A DNA stretch of 24,475 nucleotides from Thiosocius sp965601425 (GTDB lineage: Bacteria > Pseudomonadota > Gammaproteobacteria > Chromatiales > Chromatiaceae), in assembly GCA_965601425.1 (NCBI GenBank), contig CBFCWF010000030.1, positions 1 to 24,475 of the forward strand, given 5' to 3'. Under the pieces are notes generated by a model, which worked only from the letters and a program-made list of their open reading frames with translations, did not search any database and was not told the DNA's origin. A program made the translations under genes and the position numbers. Positions 17,335-24,475 of the stretch are shown here, one piece after another. The first letter of the stretch is position 1. Every line of letters begins with the position of its first letter.

Positions 17335-17784
17335 TCAGGCTGCGATCACCGTCTCCAGTTCCAACGAACCCTCACCACCGAGCAGTGCAACGAGCTGCAT
17401 GGCCTGCATCAGCGGCACGCTGACCCGGCCTTCTCCGGCCCGAATGATCACCGCGGCGCCACGCCGTTGGATCTGGTAATGCCGCTTTCGCGTGCCGATC
17501 GGCCCAACGCGGCAGGATTCGCCGGAATCGATCGCCGTTGCCAGGGTGTCGGCCAGCCACTGCTGCTCGTCGCGACTGAGACCCAGATGTCGGAAGTGTC
17601 TCAAGACCAGATCGAAGGTGCCGTCATCGGCCTCGTCCGCCGACGCCGCGCAGGGAACCCCGGCGCTGAGGGCCAGTTGCCGTCGCAGCCAGGCTTCGAT
17701 CGACAACTGATCCCGTTCGGCCCGCTCGACGACCGCGTCCCATAGCAACGAGTCGACGGTAACCACTCGCTTTTCGTACAGCAT
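17335..17784 (-). CDS. uncharacterised 149-residue protein upstream of the DNA ligase
   Basis: I do not recognise this protein. It is a convincing gene because a perfect AGGAGG lies five bases before the ATG at 17784. The N-terminal third, VVTVDSLLWDAVVERAERDQLSIEAWLRRQL, reads like a short ribbon followed by two helices, which could be ribbon-helix-helix-like, but that is a guess. The C-terminal half, IGTRKRHYQIQRRGAAVIIRAGEGRVSVPLMQAMQLVALL, looks like a small beta-rich domain ending in a helix. There is no signal peptide or membrane segment. It shares strand and spacing with the ATP-dependent ligase 137 bases downstream, so the two may form one transcription unit. Confidence 0.7.
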   Translation of the reverse strand: MLYEKRVVTVDSLLWDAVVERAERDQLSIEAWLRRQLALSAGVPCAASADEADDGTFDLVLRHFRHLGLSRDEQQWLADTLATAIDSGESCRVGPIGTRKRHYQIQRRGAAVIIRAGEGRVSVPLMQAMQLVALLGGEGSLELETVIAA

Positions 17785-17807
17785 CTCATCCTCCTGTAGG
17801 GTGTCAG

Positions 17808-17832
17808 TAGCGCCGCGCCAAACGGCGCGCTA
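17808..17832 (-). repeat. GC-rich inverted repeat in the leader of the 149-residue gene
   Basis: TAGCGC at 17808-17813 pairs with GCGCTA at 17827-17832, and the inner GCC/GGC pairs close a small loop with AAA, leaving a few unpaired bases on one side. It lies about 10 bases upstream of the AGGAGG of the gene starting at 17784, so in that transcript it would form a hairpin just before the ribosome binding site. No T-run follows on either strand, which argues against a simple terminator. Confidence 0.35.
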
Positions 17833-18048
17833 ACCCTTTAGTCGCCCGCACCGCGTTTTTGATCGGCGAATACCCTCGGGTGCAATGCGTTTTCTTAGAG
17901 GACAGGCGCAGGATCTGCCGGCGACCGGGCGCCTCGAGGTTCGTCGCCCGGCCCTCGACCGCGTGCCAACAGGTTCATCTCGGGGGGCTGGGCCGTTCGG
18001 CGATCCGCACCCGCGGCGTCGCGCCGGCGCTCGCCCCGGGGATTGCGA

Positions 18049-18846
18049 TCAGCAGGCGGCGCCCAGTTGTGCGCGGGTCTGCGCATACCAGGCGTCGATC
18101 GCGCGCGTCATCGTGTCGTGGTAGCCCCGGGGTCCGGCACCGGGCGGCACCCGCTCGCGCAACGCGATCACCGCGGCGACCGCTTCTTCGCTGACAAAGA
18201 CCAGTGACGAGCCGTCGAGCAGGTCAGCGGTCGCGGCCAGCGTCGAGCGGGCCTCGTGCAGGTGGGTCCTGAAGGTGCCGCACAGTCGTGCGTCGTCGAA
18301 CCCTGCCGGTTCGGCGATCAGGTGCAGTCCGAGCGCACGTAACATACCCAGATGCTCGACCATCGGTGGCCATTCGCGGATCACCCGGGACTGGCGTTCA
18401 CCGGCGGCCTCGCGGCGGGCGTCGGCGACATTGTGCAGCATCCGAACCAGGTCGAGGACCAGGCCGCTGTGCACCGTAAGATTGGTGTGAAAATCCAGTC
18501 CGCGCCAACCATGCCGCAGCGATTCCCAGCCGGCCAGGAGCTGCTGCCAGGCGAAATTGCCGAACTGCGCCTGCAGACCGGCGGTCGGATCCGACGCCGC
18601 GACCAGCGAGCGCTGCAGTTTCTCGCCGATGGCCTCGCAGTCGTCGCGGGCATCGCGGCGCCCGCTGAGTACCGCGCAACTGAGCCCCCGGTGCTGCTCA
18701 AGGTCCTGCATCAGATCCAATACGACCAGCGCCGCGTCCGTCATGCGGCGCCGCCGCCGCGCGCCGGGTCGGCAGGCTCGTAGTGTGTCGCCGAGTAACG
18801 CGGTCGCGGGTGTCCTCGTCTCGGCGGAAGCGGGTTTCCTGAACAT
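18049..18846 (-). CDS. soluble nitrate/nitrite-sensing (NIT)-like domain protein
   Basis: The 265-residue product is almost all helical. The segment ALVVLDLMQDLEQHRGLSCAVLSGRRDARDD near 39-69 matches the start of NIT domains (PF08376), where a Q-x-HRG-x-S pattern begins a four-helix bundle that senses nitrate or nitrite. FHTNLTVHSGLVLDLVRML and LLDGSSLVFVSEEAVAAVIALRERV also look NIT-like. NIT domains usually sit outside the membrane in front of a kinase, cyclase or ANTAR output. Here there is no membrane segment and no output domain. ATG 18846 is chosen because AGGTGA lies about five bases upstream; the frame is open further up to 18975. No nitrate metabolism genes are nearby. The domain call is moderate. 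Confidence 0.6.
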   Translation of the reverse strand: MFRKPASAETRTPATALLGDTLRACRPGARRRRRMTDAALVVLDLMQDLEQHRGLSCAVLSGRRDARDDCEAIGEKLQRSLVAASDPTAGLQAQFGNFAWQQLLAGWESLRHGWRGLDFHTNLTVHSGLVLDLVRMLHNVADARREAAGERQSRVIREWPPMVEHLGMLRALGLHLIAEPAGFDDARLCGTFRTHLHEARSTLAATADLLDGSSLVFVSEEAVAAVIALRERVPPGAGPRGYHDTMTRAIDAWYAQTRAQLGAAC

Positions 18847-19112
18847 CCGTTCACCTGCACTTGTGATCTGGCATTGCCCGATCACCGGCATGCATCGGTC
18901 GTACCAGCGACCGCGGCACCGCAAATCAGCGACTTGGCACAGGCCCTTTGCAGGCAAGGTGCACCAGTGCAGCACAAGACCCGCCGTCTTGCACCGTCAA
19001 GTGGCGGCTTTGCGTGCCGCCCGGAAAATGCCGTGGCAGCCGCGTGAGGCCGCTCGGGATGCGGCTTCGCAAACTCGTAAAGTCGCCGCTGCAGCGGCCG
19101 TTGATGTGCATG

Positions 19113-19190
19113 AAGGGCATGCGAAGGCCCTTGATTTCTCCTCTCGGAAAGGAGATCGGGCCCCGGTTATTCCGGGGCCCCTGCGTTTTC
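19113..19190 (+). terminator. hairpin cluster ending in a rho-independent terminator-like element
   Basis: Three hairpins follow one another. AAGGGC (19113-19118) pairs with GCCCTT (19127-19132). TCTCCT (19137-19142) pairs with AGGAGA (19150-19155). GGGCCCCGG (19158-19166) pairs perfectly with CCGGGGCCC (19172-19180) around a five-base loop. CTGCGTTTTC follows, giving a short T-run at 19186-19189. The orientation of the T-run points to a plus-strand transcript, yet no plus-strand protein gene ends upstream. It could be the 3' end of a small RNA or the terminator of an unrecognised transcript. Confidence 0.5.
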
Positions 19191-19580
19191 GACATGTCTG
19201 CCGGTGCGGGCGTCCGCAGCGATCGCATCAGCCGCCCGACGGTGCGTGGGAAACGGTTCAGGAACAAGGGGCGCCTAGTCGGAGACTCCAACGAAGGCGT
19301 GGCCGCATGATGCCGATCATTTCTTCCGCAAAGCGCCGTGACTGCTTCCGACGATCCTCCCGACAAAGGTTTTTCGGGGCAAGGCGCTCGCAGACATGCG
19401 CGACGGATCCCGCCCAATGCCGCTCTTTCCGATGGGCAAAGAGTCCATCCGGATAGTAATGTAAATCAACGGCAACGCCGCTGAGCATCCGCGCGTCGTC
19501 CCCGGGGTTTCGCGGCGGACCGGTTGCTTGTCCCCTTTCGGAGGCCCCATGGAATCGGTGTGCCCGTTACGCGCGGACGG

Positions 19581-19608
19581 TTGCAACACCGGACCGACGT
19601 ATTCTAAG
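19581..19608 (+). promoter_or_regulatory. weak promoter candidate for the PhnD-like operon
   Basis: TTGCAA at 19581-19586 and TCTAAG at 19603-19608 are separated by 16 bases and each match four of six sigma70 positions. The gene start at 19657 lies 49 bases downstream. This is the best pair I see near the operon but it is weak. Confidence 0.25.
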
Positions 19609-19656
19609 TTGCGAGCCCCACCAATCTATCTACACACGATGCCGAGGAGAACAAAA

Positions 19657-20526
19657 GTGACCAGAAACCGAGTGCGCAGTTGGCTGATGGTTGGTATCGC
19701 CGCGTTGTTTGCGGTGCCCGCGCTGGCAGCCCAACCCTTCGTATTCACCGCAATACCCGACCAGGACGAGTCGCGCCTGATGGAACGGTTCAGCAAAGTG
19801 GCGACCTACCTATCGCAGGAGTTGGGGGTCGAAGCCAGGTATGTCCCGGTCAAATCGTACGCAGCGGCCGTGACCGCTTTTCGCAACGACCAGGTGCAGC
19901 TGGCCTGGTTCGGCGGCCTGTCGGGTGTGCGCGCGCGCCTGCTGGTCGATGGCTCCGAGGCCATCGCACAGGGCGTTGAGGACCCGGACTTCCAGACCTA
20001 CTTCATTGCGCATGCGAGCGCCGGCCTGAAGCCCGCCGATGGATTCCCTGCGGATATCGCGGGCAAGGTCTTCACGTTCGGTTCCAAGGGCTCGACGTCG
20101 GGGCGGCTGATGCCCGAATACCACATTCGACAGCACTTCGGGAAAACGCCGGAGCAGGTTTTCAGTAAGGTCGGCTTCAGTGGCAATCACTCCAAGACCA
20201 TCGCGCTGGTGCAGTCTGGTGCCTACCAGGCAGGTGCGGTGAACTTCAAGGTCTGGGCGCGCGAACTGGAGGAAGGCAAAATCGATCCGGACAAGGTGTC
20301 GGTGATTTGGAAGACGCCGCCGTACCCGGACTACCAATGGTCCATCCGCGGTGACGTGGATGCGCGTTGGGGTGAGGGTTTCAAGGAAAAGGTCAGGGCC
20401 GCGCTGCTCAACATGGACGATCCGGCGCTGCTGGCATCATTTCCACGCAGCGGGTTCATCGCGGCGTCCAATGCAGATTTCCAACCCATTCTCGACACGG
20501 CCCGAGAGATCGGCCTTATCGACTGA
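19657..20526 (+). CDS. PhnD-like periplasmic binding protein, putative selenate ABC transporter type
   Basis: The 289-residue protein begins with a signal peptide (VTRNRVRSWLMVGIAALFAV then PALAA, cleavage after ALA). The mature part reads FVFTAIPDQDESRLMERFSK, VPVKSYAAAVTAFRNDQVQL, AWFGGLSGVRARLL, TFGSKGSTSGRLMPEYH and TPPYPDYQWSIRGDVD, the conserved segments of PhnD-family solute-binding proteins. This wording is that of the group annotated as putative selenate ABC transporter binding proteins; the substrate assignment in databases is itself context-based, and phosphonate, phosphite or another oxyanion is possible. I chose GTG 19657 because GAGGAGA lies seven bases upstream. ATG 19639 overlaps that ribosome binding site and has none of its own. 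It is the first gene of a three-gene importer operon. Confidence 0.9.
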   Translation: MTRNRVRSWLMVGIAALFAVPALAAQPFVFTAIPDQDESRLMERFSKVATYLSQELGVEARYVPVKSYAAAVTAFRNDQVQLAWFGGLSGVRARLLVDGSEAIAQGVEDPDFQTYFIAHASAGLKPADGFPADIAGKVFTFGSKGSTSGRLMPEYHIRQHFGKTPEQVFSKVGFSGNHSKTIALVQSGAYQAGAVNFKVWARELEEGKIDPDKVSVIWKTPPYPDYQWSIRGDVDARWGEGFKEKVRAALLNMDDPALLASFPRSGFIAASNADFQPILDTAREIGLID

Positions 20527-20532
20527 TCCAGC

Positions 20533-21204
20533 GTGCTGCTCCGGCTCGACAAGCAGGACCTCGGTTACAACCGCGGTCCTGTCTTGACCGATGTGTCGCT
20601 GGCGATCCATGCGGGCGATCGAATCGCGCTGGTGGGTGAGAGCGGTGCGGGCAAATCGACGCTGCTCGCGGCATTGCAGGCGCGGCTGCGGGAGCGGGCC
20701 GCGCTGGTACCCCAGCATCCCGGGCTGGTCGCCTCGCTGAGTGTTTTTCACAATATCTACATGGGTCGTCTGCAGCATCACTCGACCTGGTACAACCTGC
20801 TCAATCTCGTGTGGCCGCGCCGTCGAGAGATTGCGGCGGTTCGGCCCATCGTCGATCGGCTGGGTCTCTTGGACAAGCTGTTCGAACCGGCCGGTTCGCT
20901 GTCCGGTGGTCAACAGCAGCGTGTCGGTGTGTGCCGCGCGATCCACCAGGGTGGCGAGCTCGTACTCGGAGACGAGCCGGTGTCCGCGGTCGACAACCAC
21001 CAGGCGCGTATCGTGCTCGATGCCCTGCACGAGCACTTCGGGACCGTTGTGCTGGCGATGCACGATGTCGACCTGGCCTTGCGCTACGCATCGCGCATCA
21101 TCGGCTTGAAGAATGGGGGCGTCGCGCTGGATCGGCCGAACGATGGCCTGACCGTCCGGGACCTGGACTTCCTCTACCGGGCCAGTGACGGTGTCGGCGA
21201 CTGA
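20533..21204 (+). CDS. PhnC-like ABC importer ATP-binding protein
   Basis: The 223-residue ATPase has Walker A GESGAGKST at residues 35-43, Q-loop Gln61 in LVPQHPGLVASLS, signature LSGGQQQRVGVCRAI at 123-137, Walker B ELVLGDEPVSAVD at 142-154 and switch histidine 177 in LAMHDVD. The insert FHNIYMGRLQHHSTWYNLLNL after the Q-loop is typical of PhnC-type ATPases. It starts with GTG six bases after the binding-protein stop and overlaps the permease gene by 20 bases, so the three genes are clearly one operon. It is slightly shorter than most PhnC proteins, with a very short loop between Walker A and the Q-loop. Confidence 0.92.
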   Translation: MLLRLDKQDLGYNRGPVLTDVSLAIHAGDRIALVGESGAGKSTLLAALQARLRERAALVPQHPGLVASLSVFHNIYMGRLQHHSTWYNLLNLVWPRRREIAAVRPIVDRLGLLDKLFEPAGSLSGGQQQRVGVCRAIHQGGELVLGDEPVSAVDNHQARIVLDALHEHFGTVVLAMHDVDLALRYASRIIGLKNGGVALDRPNDGLTVRDLDFLYRASDGVGD

Positions 21205-22711
21205 CATTCGGCGCGCCGGGCCACGCTATTCGCAATCGGTCGTCGTCAGCTTCGGCTTCGTCGCGATCGCGGCGGTCTGTCTGCTGTTTGCCGATGTCTC
21301 TATCACCACGCAGGATCCCTGGACGGAGCTGGAGCGCCTGTTGCTGGGTGTCCTTACCCCGGACTTCCTCGCCGTCGAGACGATCGGCACCGCGATACTG
21401 CAGACTGTCGCTTTCGCACTGGTCGGCGTCGCGCTGGCCGCTGTCGGCGGTTTCGTGCTGGCGCAGTTCTTTCATATCGCCATCGTACGTTGGGCCTGCG
21501 CGGTCGCGCGCGCGATCCACGAGCTGTTCTGGGCGCTTATATTCCTGCAGGTGCTCGGTCTGTCGCCGCTGACCGGCGTGCTGGCAATCGCGATCCCCTA
21601 TGCCGGAATCTGCGCCAAGGTCTATGCGGAGACGCTGGAGGAGGCACCACCGGCTGCGCTCAAGGCGCTGCCGGTGGGCGTGTCGACCGTGTCAGCCTTC
21701 TTCTACGTACGGCTGCCCGATGTCTGGGTGCACATCAAAAACTACACCTTCTACCGGTTCGAATGCGGCCTGCGTTCGAGCGCGGTGCTCGGTTTCGTCG
21801 GCCTGCCGACCCTCGGTTACTACCTCGAAACGGCCTTCGGCGAGGGAAATTACTCCGAGGCCGCCGCGCTGCTGATCATTTTCTATCTGCTGATCGCGAC
21901 GCTACGCTTTTGGGTCAAGCCGCGGCTGCTGGGCCTCTACCTGATGGCTGCCCCTTTCCTGCTCGAGGGATCTTCAGACATTCGGTTGGCGAACATCCAG
22001 CGCTTCCTGACCGAGGACATTGTGCCGGCGCCATTGCGCGGTGCCGATCTCGGTGCTGCCCAGACCTGGGCCGATCTCGCGGATTGGTTGGGGATGATGC
22101 TGGGTGATCAGGCCCTGCCCGGCATTGTCGCGACCGTGCTGCTGACCCAGATTGCCCTCGTGGGTACAGCGTTTCTCGCGTTGGCTTTCTTCCCGCTGAT
22201 CTCCGAGAAGTTCTTTGGTCGCGTCGGCCGTACGGTCGGCCATCTTTTTCTCGTCGTCGCCCGCTCGACGCCCGAGTTCATACTCGTCTACATCTTTCTG
22301 CAGCTGTGGGGGCCGTCCATGCTGCCGGCGATCGTGGCGTTGGCGTTGCACAACGGCGCTATCGTCGGTCATCTGCTCGGGCGTTACAGCGACGAGATAC
22401 GTCTGCGGGCGGACAGTGCAGGTGGCGTCAACCGCTACGCCTTCGAGATCGTTCCGCGTATGTACGGCCAGTTTCTGGCGTTCTTGTTCTATCGCTGGGA
22501 GATCATCATGCGCGAGACGGCGATTGTCGGTGTACTCGGTATTGCGACGCTGGGATTTTACATCGACAGCGCTATCGCCGATATCCGGCTGGATCGCGCG
22601 ATGCTGCTGATCCTGGTCACGGCGCTGCTCAATCTCGCAATCGACAGCCTGTCGAGAAGGATCCGCGCACGGCTGCGCTTGACGACACGCGTCGACAGCT
22701 GTCGCGGGTAA
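21185..22711 (+). CDS. PhnE-like ABC importer permease, two membrane domains in one polypeptide
   Basis: The 508-residue protein contains two complete permease halves. In the first (about 15-240), helices such as SVVVSFGFVAIAAVCLLFAD precede an EAA-like cytoplasmic loop, YAETLEEAPPAALKALPVG (about 147-165). In the second (about 315-495), the corresponding loop is YSDEIRLRADSAGGVNRYAF. Hydrophobic stretches LLIIFYLLIATLRFWV and LFLVVARSTPEFILVYIFLQ lie between. Ordinary PhnE proteins carry one half (about 260-290 residues) and dimerise, so this is a covalent dimer. The start is GTG 21185 (a second GTG at 21191 is possible), overlapping the ATPase gene. The EAA loops are where PhnC-type ATPases dock. 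No terminator is visible in the 92 bases before the convergent gene. Confidence 0.9.
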   Translation: MTVSATDIRRAGPRYSQSVVVSFGFVAIAAVCLLFADVSITTQDPWTELERLLLGVLTPDFLAVETIGTAILQTVAFALVGVALAAVGGFVLAQFFHIAIVRWACAVARAIHELFWALIFLQVLGLSPLTGVLAIAIPYAGICAKVYAETLEEAPPAALKALPVGVSTVSAFFYVRLPDVWVHIKNYTFYRFECGLRSSAVLGFVGLPTLGYYLETAFGEGNYSEAAALLIIFYLLIATLRFWVKPRLLGLYLMAAPFLLEGSSDIRLANIQRFLTEDIVPAPLRGADLGAAQTWADLADWLGMMLGDQALPGIVATVLLTQIALVGTAFLALAFFPLISEKFFGRVGRTVGHLFLVVARSTPEFILVYIFLQLWGPSMLPAIVALALHNGAIVGHLLGRYSDEIRLRADSAGGVNRYAFEIVPRMYGQFLAFLFYRWEIIMRETAIVGVLGIATLGFYIDSAIADIRLDRAMLLILVTALLNLAIDSLSRRIRARLRLTTRVDSCRG

Positions 22712-22803
22712 GCGGTCAGCGCCGGACGTCGTGTGGCTGCGCAGTACCGACGCCGCGTCCTGGCGGCGGATGCCGATGCATCGCGTTGGACGTCAAAACA
22801 GCA

Positions 22804-24475
22804 TCAGGCCGACTGTTGCGTGGCAGTGTCGTCACCTTGCATGATGAGCCGTCCCGACAGCCGCGGTATCGCGCTGATCACGGACAGCAGCACGGCCGAC
22901 GCATAGGGTACCGCCTGCACCGTCAGCATCATCGACCAGAGGCGCACGTCCAGCAATGCGCCATCCTCCCGCCATAGCACGGCGACGGCGCCGAGCAGCA
23001 GCGCGGTGCAGAACAGCGCCTCCTCGCGAGCATCGTGCAGGGCCCGCCGCAGTCCGTGCGGCGCGGCGTCCTTCGGTGTCCGGAAGAAACCGATGCCGCG
23101 ATTCACGCAACCGGCCAGCATCGCTCGTGCGATGACATGTGACAGCGCGAGGCCGGCAAGTCCGGCGGCAAGACTCTCGCTGAAGCTGGCGCGGATGCGC
23201 CACCGATACAAGACGAACAGCTTCGCCAGCTTGAAGGCGAACAGCGTCAACGGCAGTGCGACGAACACGGGATGCGGTGGCGCGATGTGCTCCGGCGCCA
23301 GCAGCATGGCCGCGGTCCAGGCGATCGCGCCGAGGTTGAACAGGAGGTTCACACCATCCGCCAGCCAGGGCAGCCACCCGGCGACGAAGTGATAACGCTG
23401 ACCCGGCGTGAGCGCACTGTGGCGCAGCCCCAGCAGCTGCGCAAGGTGAGCGCGGAAGATCAGCAGCGCGCCATAGGCCCAGCGGAAACGCTGCTTCTTG
23501 AAATCGAGGAAGGTGTGCGGCACCAGACCGCGGCCGTAGCTGCGCGACACGTATAACGCCGAATGTCCGTGCTCGAACAGCTTCAGCCCGAGTTCGGCAT
23601 CTTCGGTGATGCACCATTCGCTCCAGCCTTCGACCGATTCGAGCGCCGCCCGCCGCACCAGCGTCATGGTGCCGTGCTGAATGATCGCATCGCGTTCGTT
23701 GCGCGTGACCATGCCGATATGGAAGAAGCCGCGATACTCCGCCTGACACATGGCCTTGAACAGGCTCTCATGACCGTCGCGGTAATCCTGCGGGGCCTGC
23801 ACGATTGTGATGTCGGGTTCGCCGAACAGCGGGACCAGTTCCCGCAGCCAGCGCGCCTCGACCTGGTAATCGCAGTCGATGACGCCGATCACGTCCGCGG
23901 CGGGGTCCGTGTTGGCGAGGGCAAAGTTCAGGGCGCCGGCCTTGTAGCCGTCGAGTTGGTCGATGTGAAAGAATCGGAAATGCCCGCCGAGCCGGCGACA
24001 ATGCGCCGCGACCGGCCGCCACACGGCGGGCTCGCGGGTGTTGTTGTCGATCACGAGCACCTCGTAGTTTGGATAGTCGAGCCGGGCCAGCGCGTCCAGC
24101 GATTCGATCACCACTGCGGGGGGTTCGTTGTAAACGGGCACATGAATCGAGACCCTGGGCGGTCGTTCGAGCACTTGCGGCCCGCACAAAGCGGACGGCT
24201 GGCATCGGCGATTGTTGCGCCACAGCGACTCGGCCCACTCGTGGGCCTCCGCCAGTAACAGGATCACGATAGCGGTCGCACCGAGCAACAGCGCCCCGGT
24301 GACGATCAGCAGACCCAGGGTCATGTACTGTTGCGTGAAGTCGTAGAGCAGCCAGACGACGAAGGTGGTGATGCCGTAGGCGACCAACGCAAGGAAACCG
24401 CTGCCGCCTGCCGACAGGCCCTGGCTGTCTCGCAGCAGCAGCGCCAGCAGCACGATCGCCAGGCCGATACTGATC
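22804..24475 (-). CDS. family 2 glycosyltransferase, membrane-bound, 5' end outside window
   Basis: About 557 residues are visible and the frame stays open to the window edge (ISIGLAIV precedes the first GTG at 24453), so the N-terminus is missing. Numbered from that GTG, two to three membrane segments lie in 1-68. The GT2 domain starts with VSIHVPVYNEPP at 101-112. It has VLVIDNN at 133-138, the DxD-type VIDCDY at 191-196, CITEDAELGL at 281-290 and QRFRW at 321-325, the D,D,D,QxxRW set of processive glycan synthases. Further membrane helices fill the C-terminal third. Close relatives include NdvB/NdvC-like beta-glucan synthases, often with an N-terminal glycoside hydrolase 17 region, which could lie outside the window. 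The polymer made cannot be told from here. Confidence 0.88.
   Translation of the reverse strand, partial: ISIGLAIVLLALLLRDSQGLSAGGSGFLALVAYGITTFVVWLLYDFTQQYMTLGLLIVTGALLLGATAIVILLLAEAHEWAESLWRNNRRCQPSALCGPQVLERPPRVSIHVPVYNEPPAVVIESLDALARLDYPNYEVLVIDNNTREPAVWRPVAAHCRRLGGHFRFFHIDQLDGYKAGALNFALANTDPAADVIGVIDCDYQVEARWLRELVPLFGEPDITIVQAPQDYRDGHESLFKAMCQAEYRGFFHIGMVTRNERDAIIQHGTMTLVRRAALESVEGWSEWCITEDAELGLKLFEHGHSALYVSRSYGRGLVPHTFLDFKKQRFRWAYGALLIFRAHLAQLLGLRHSALTPGQRYHFVAGWLPWLADGVNLLFNLGAIAWTAAMLLAPEHIAPPHPVFVALPLTLFAFKLAKLFVLYRWRIRASFSESLAAGLAGLALSHVIARAMLAGCVNRGIGFFRTPKDAAPHGLRRALHDAREEALFCTALLLGAVAVLWREDGALLDVRLWSMMLTVQAVPYASAVLLSVISAIPRLSGRLIMQGDDTATQQSA

Larger units (their letters stand above)
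18847..19656. other. 810-base stretch without a convincing protein gene
   Basis: No open frame here has both a ribosome binding site and a recognisable protein. The stretch contains several small inverted repeats, three consecutive hairpins ending in a T-run (19113-19190), a doubtful small minus-strand frame at 19258-19488, and a weak promoter-like pair at 19581-19608 in front of the transporter operon. Bases 19290-19660 look less GC-rich than the neighbouring genes. It could hold an RNA gene and regulatory sites for the downstream importer. Confidence 0.6.

Noticed and set aside
18950..19200. Known RNA families (6S RNA, 4.5S RNA, tRNA-Sec) for the hairpin region
   Set aside because: None of their conserved segments can be recognised; the region remains an unassigned candidate only.
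18926..19417. 163-codon minus-strand frame in the gap upstream of the NIT-like gene
   Set aside because: It crosses the three hairpins and lacks a ribosome binding site, homology signal and gene-like codon use.

Overview
The window is a GC-rich, gene-dense stretch of a bacterial chromosome. The protein families point to a gammaproteobacterium: a SixA-type phosphatase, a LolD/YbbA-type ABC unit with an AttH-like lipoprotein, a SUF operon with SufT, SufA/IscA and SufE, and a PhnD-like putative selenate transporter. The overall flavour resembles the Chromatiales and relatives, but that placement is an inference from family resemblance. There are no rRNA or tRNA genes, IS elements or CRISPR arrays that I can support.

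Layout. 1-1114 (minus): the N-terminal part of a SixA-like histidine phosphatase and a SAM-dependent methyltransferase. 1150-2715 (plus): a two-domain protein with an aminoglycoside-phosphotransferase-like domain followed by a P-loop kinase. 2712-7008 (minus): a tight three-gene operon encoding an ABC ATPase, an FtsX-type permease of 835 residues and an AttH/CrtC-like lipoprotein. 7009-7562: a 554-base control region. It holds two matching dyads, a further inverted repeat, and a strong candidate IscR type 2 site overlapping the -35 of the suf promoter. 7563-12306 (plus): sufB-sufC-sufD-sufT-sufA/iscA-sufE, an Fe-S cluster assembly operon with no cysteine desulfurase gene. 12506-15577 (plus): a class II-like DNA photolyase fused in frame to a renalase-like FAD oxidoreductase, followed by a DUF4174 protein. 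15650-17784 (minus): an ATP-dependent DNA ligase of the archaeal/actinobacterial LigB type, behind a small unrecognised gene with a perfect ribosome binding site. 18049-18846 (minus): a soluble nitrate/nitrite-sensing (NIT)-like protein. 18847-19656: a long stretch without a convincing protein gene, containing three consecutive hairpins ending in a short T-run. 19657-22711 (plus): a PhnD-PhnC-PhnE-like ABC importer, of the type annotated as putative selenate transporter, with both permease halves in one polypeptide. 22804-24475 (minus): a family 2 glycosyltransferase running off the window edge.

How the genes work together. The SUF genes form one Fe-S assembly unit: the SufBCD scaffold/ATPase, SufE as sulfur relay, an A-type carrier and SufT as maturation factor. 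Its promoter looks set up for IscR control from elsewhere in the genome, and it must borrow a cysteine desulfurase. The ABC ATPase, permease and lipoprotein form one envelope export or extraction unit. The photolyase fusion and DUF4174 gene are probably one light or DNA-damage transcription unit. The three transporter genes form one importer. The most unusual items are the photolyase-oxidoreductase fusion, the structured suf control region, the sufS-less suf operon, and the orphan hairpin cluster upstream of the importer.
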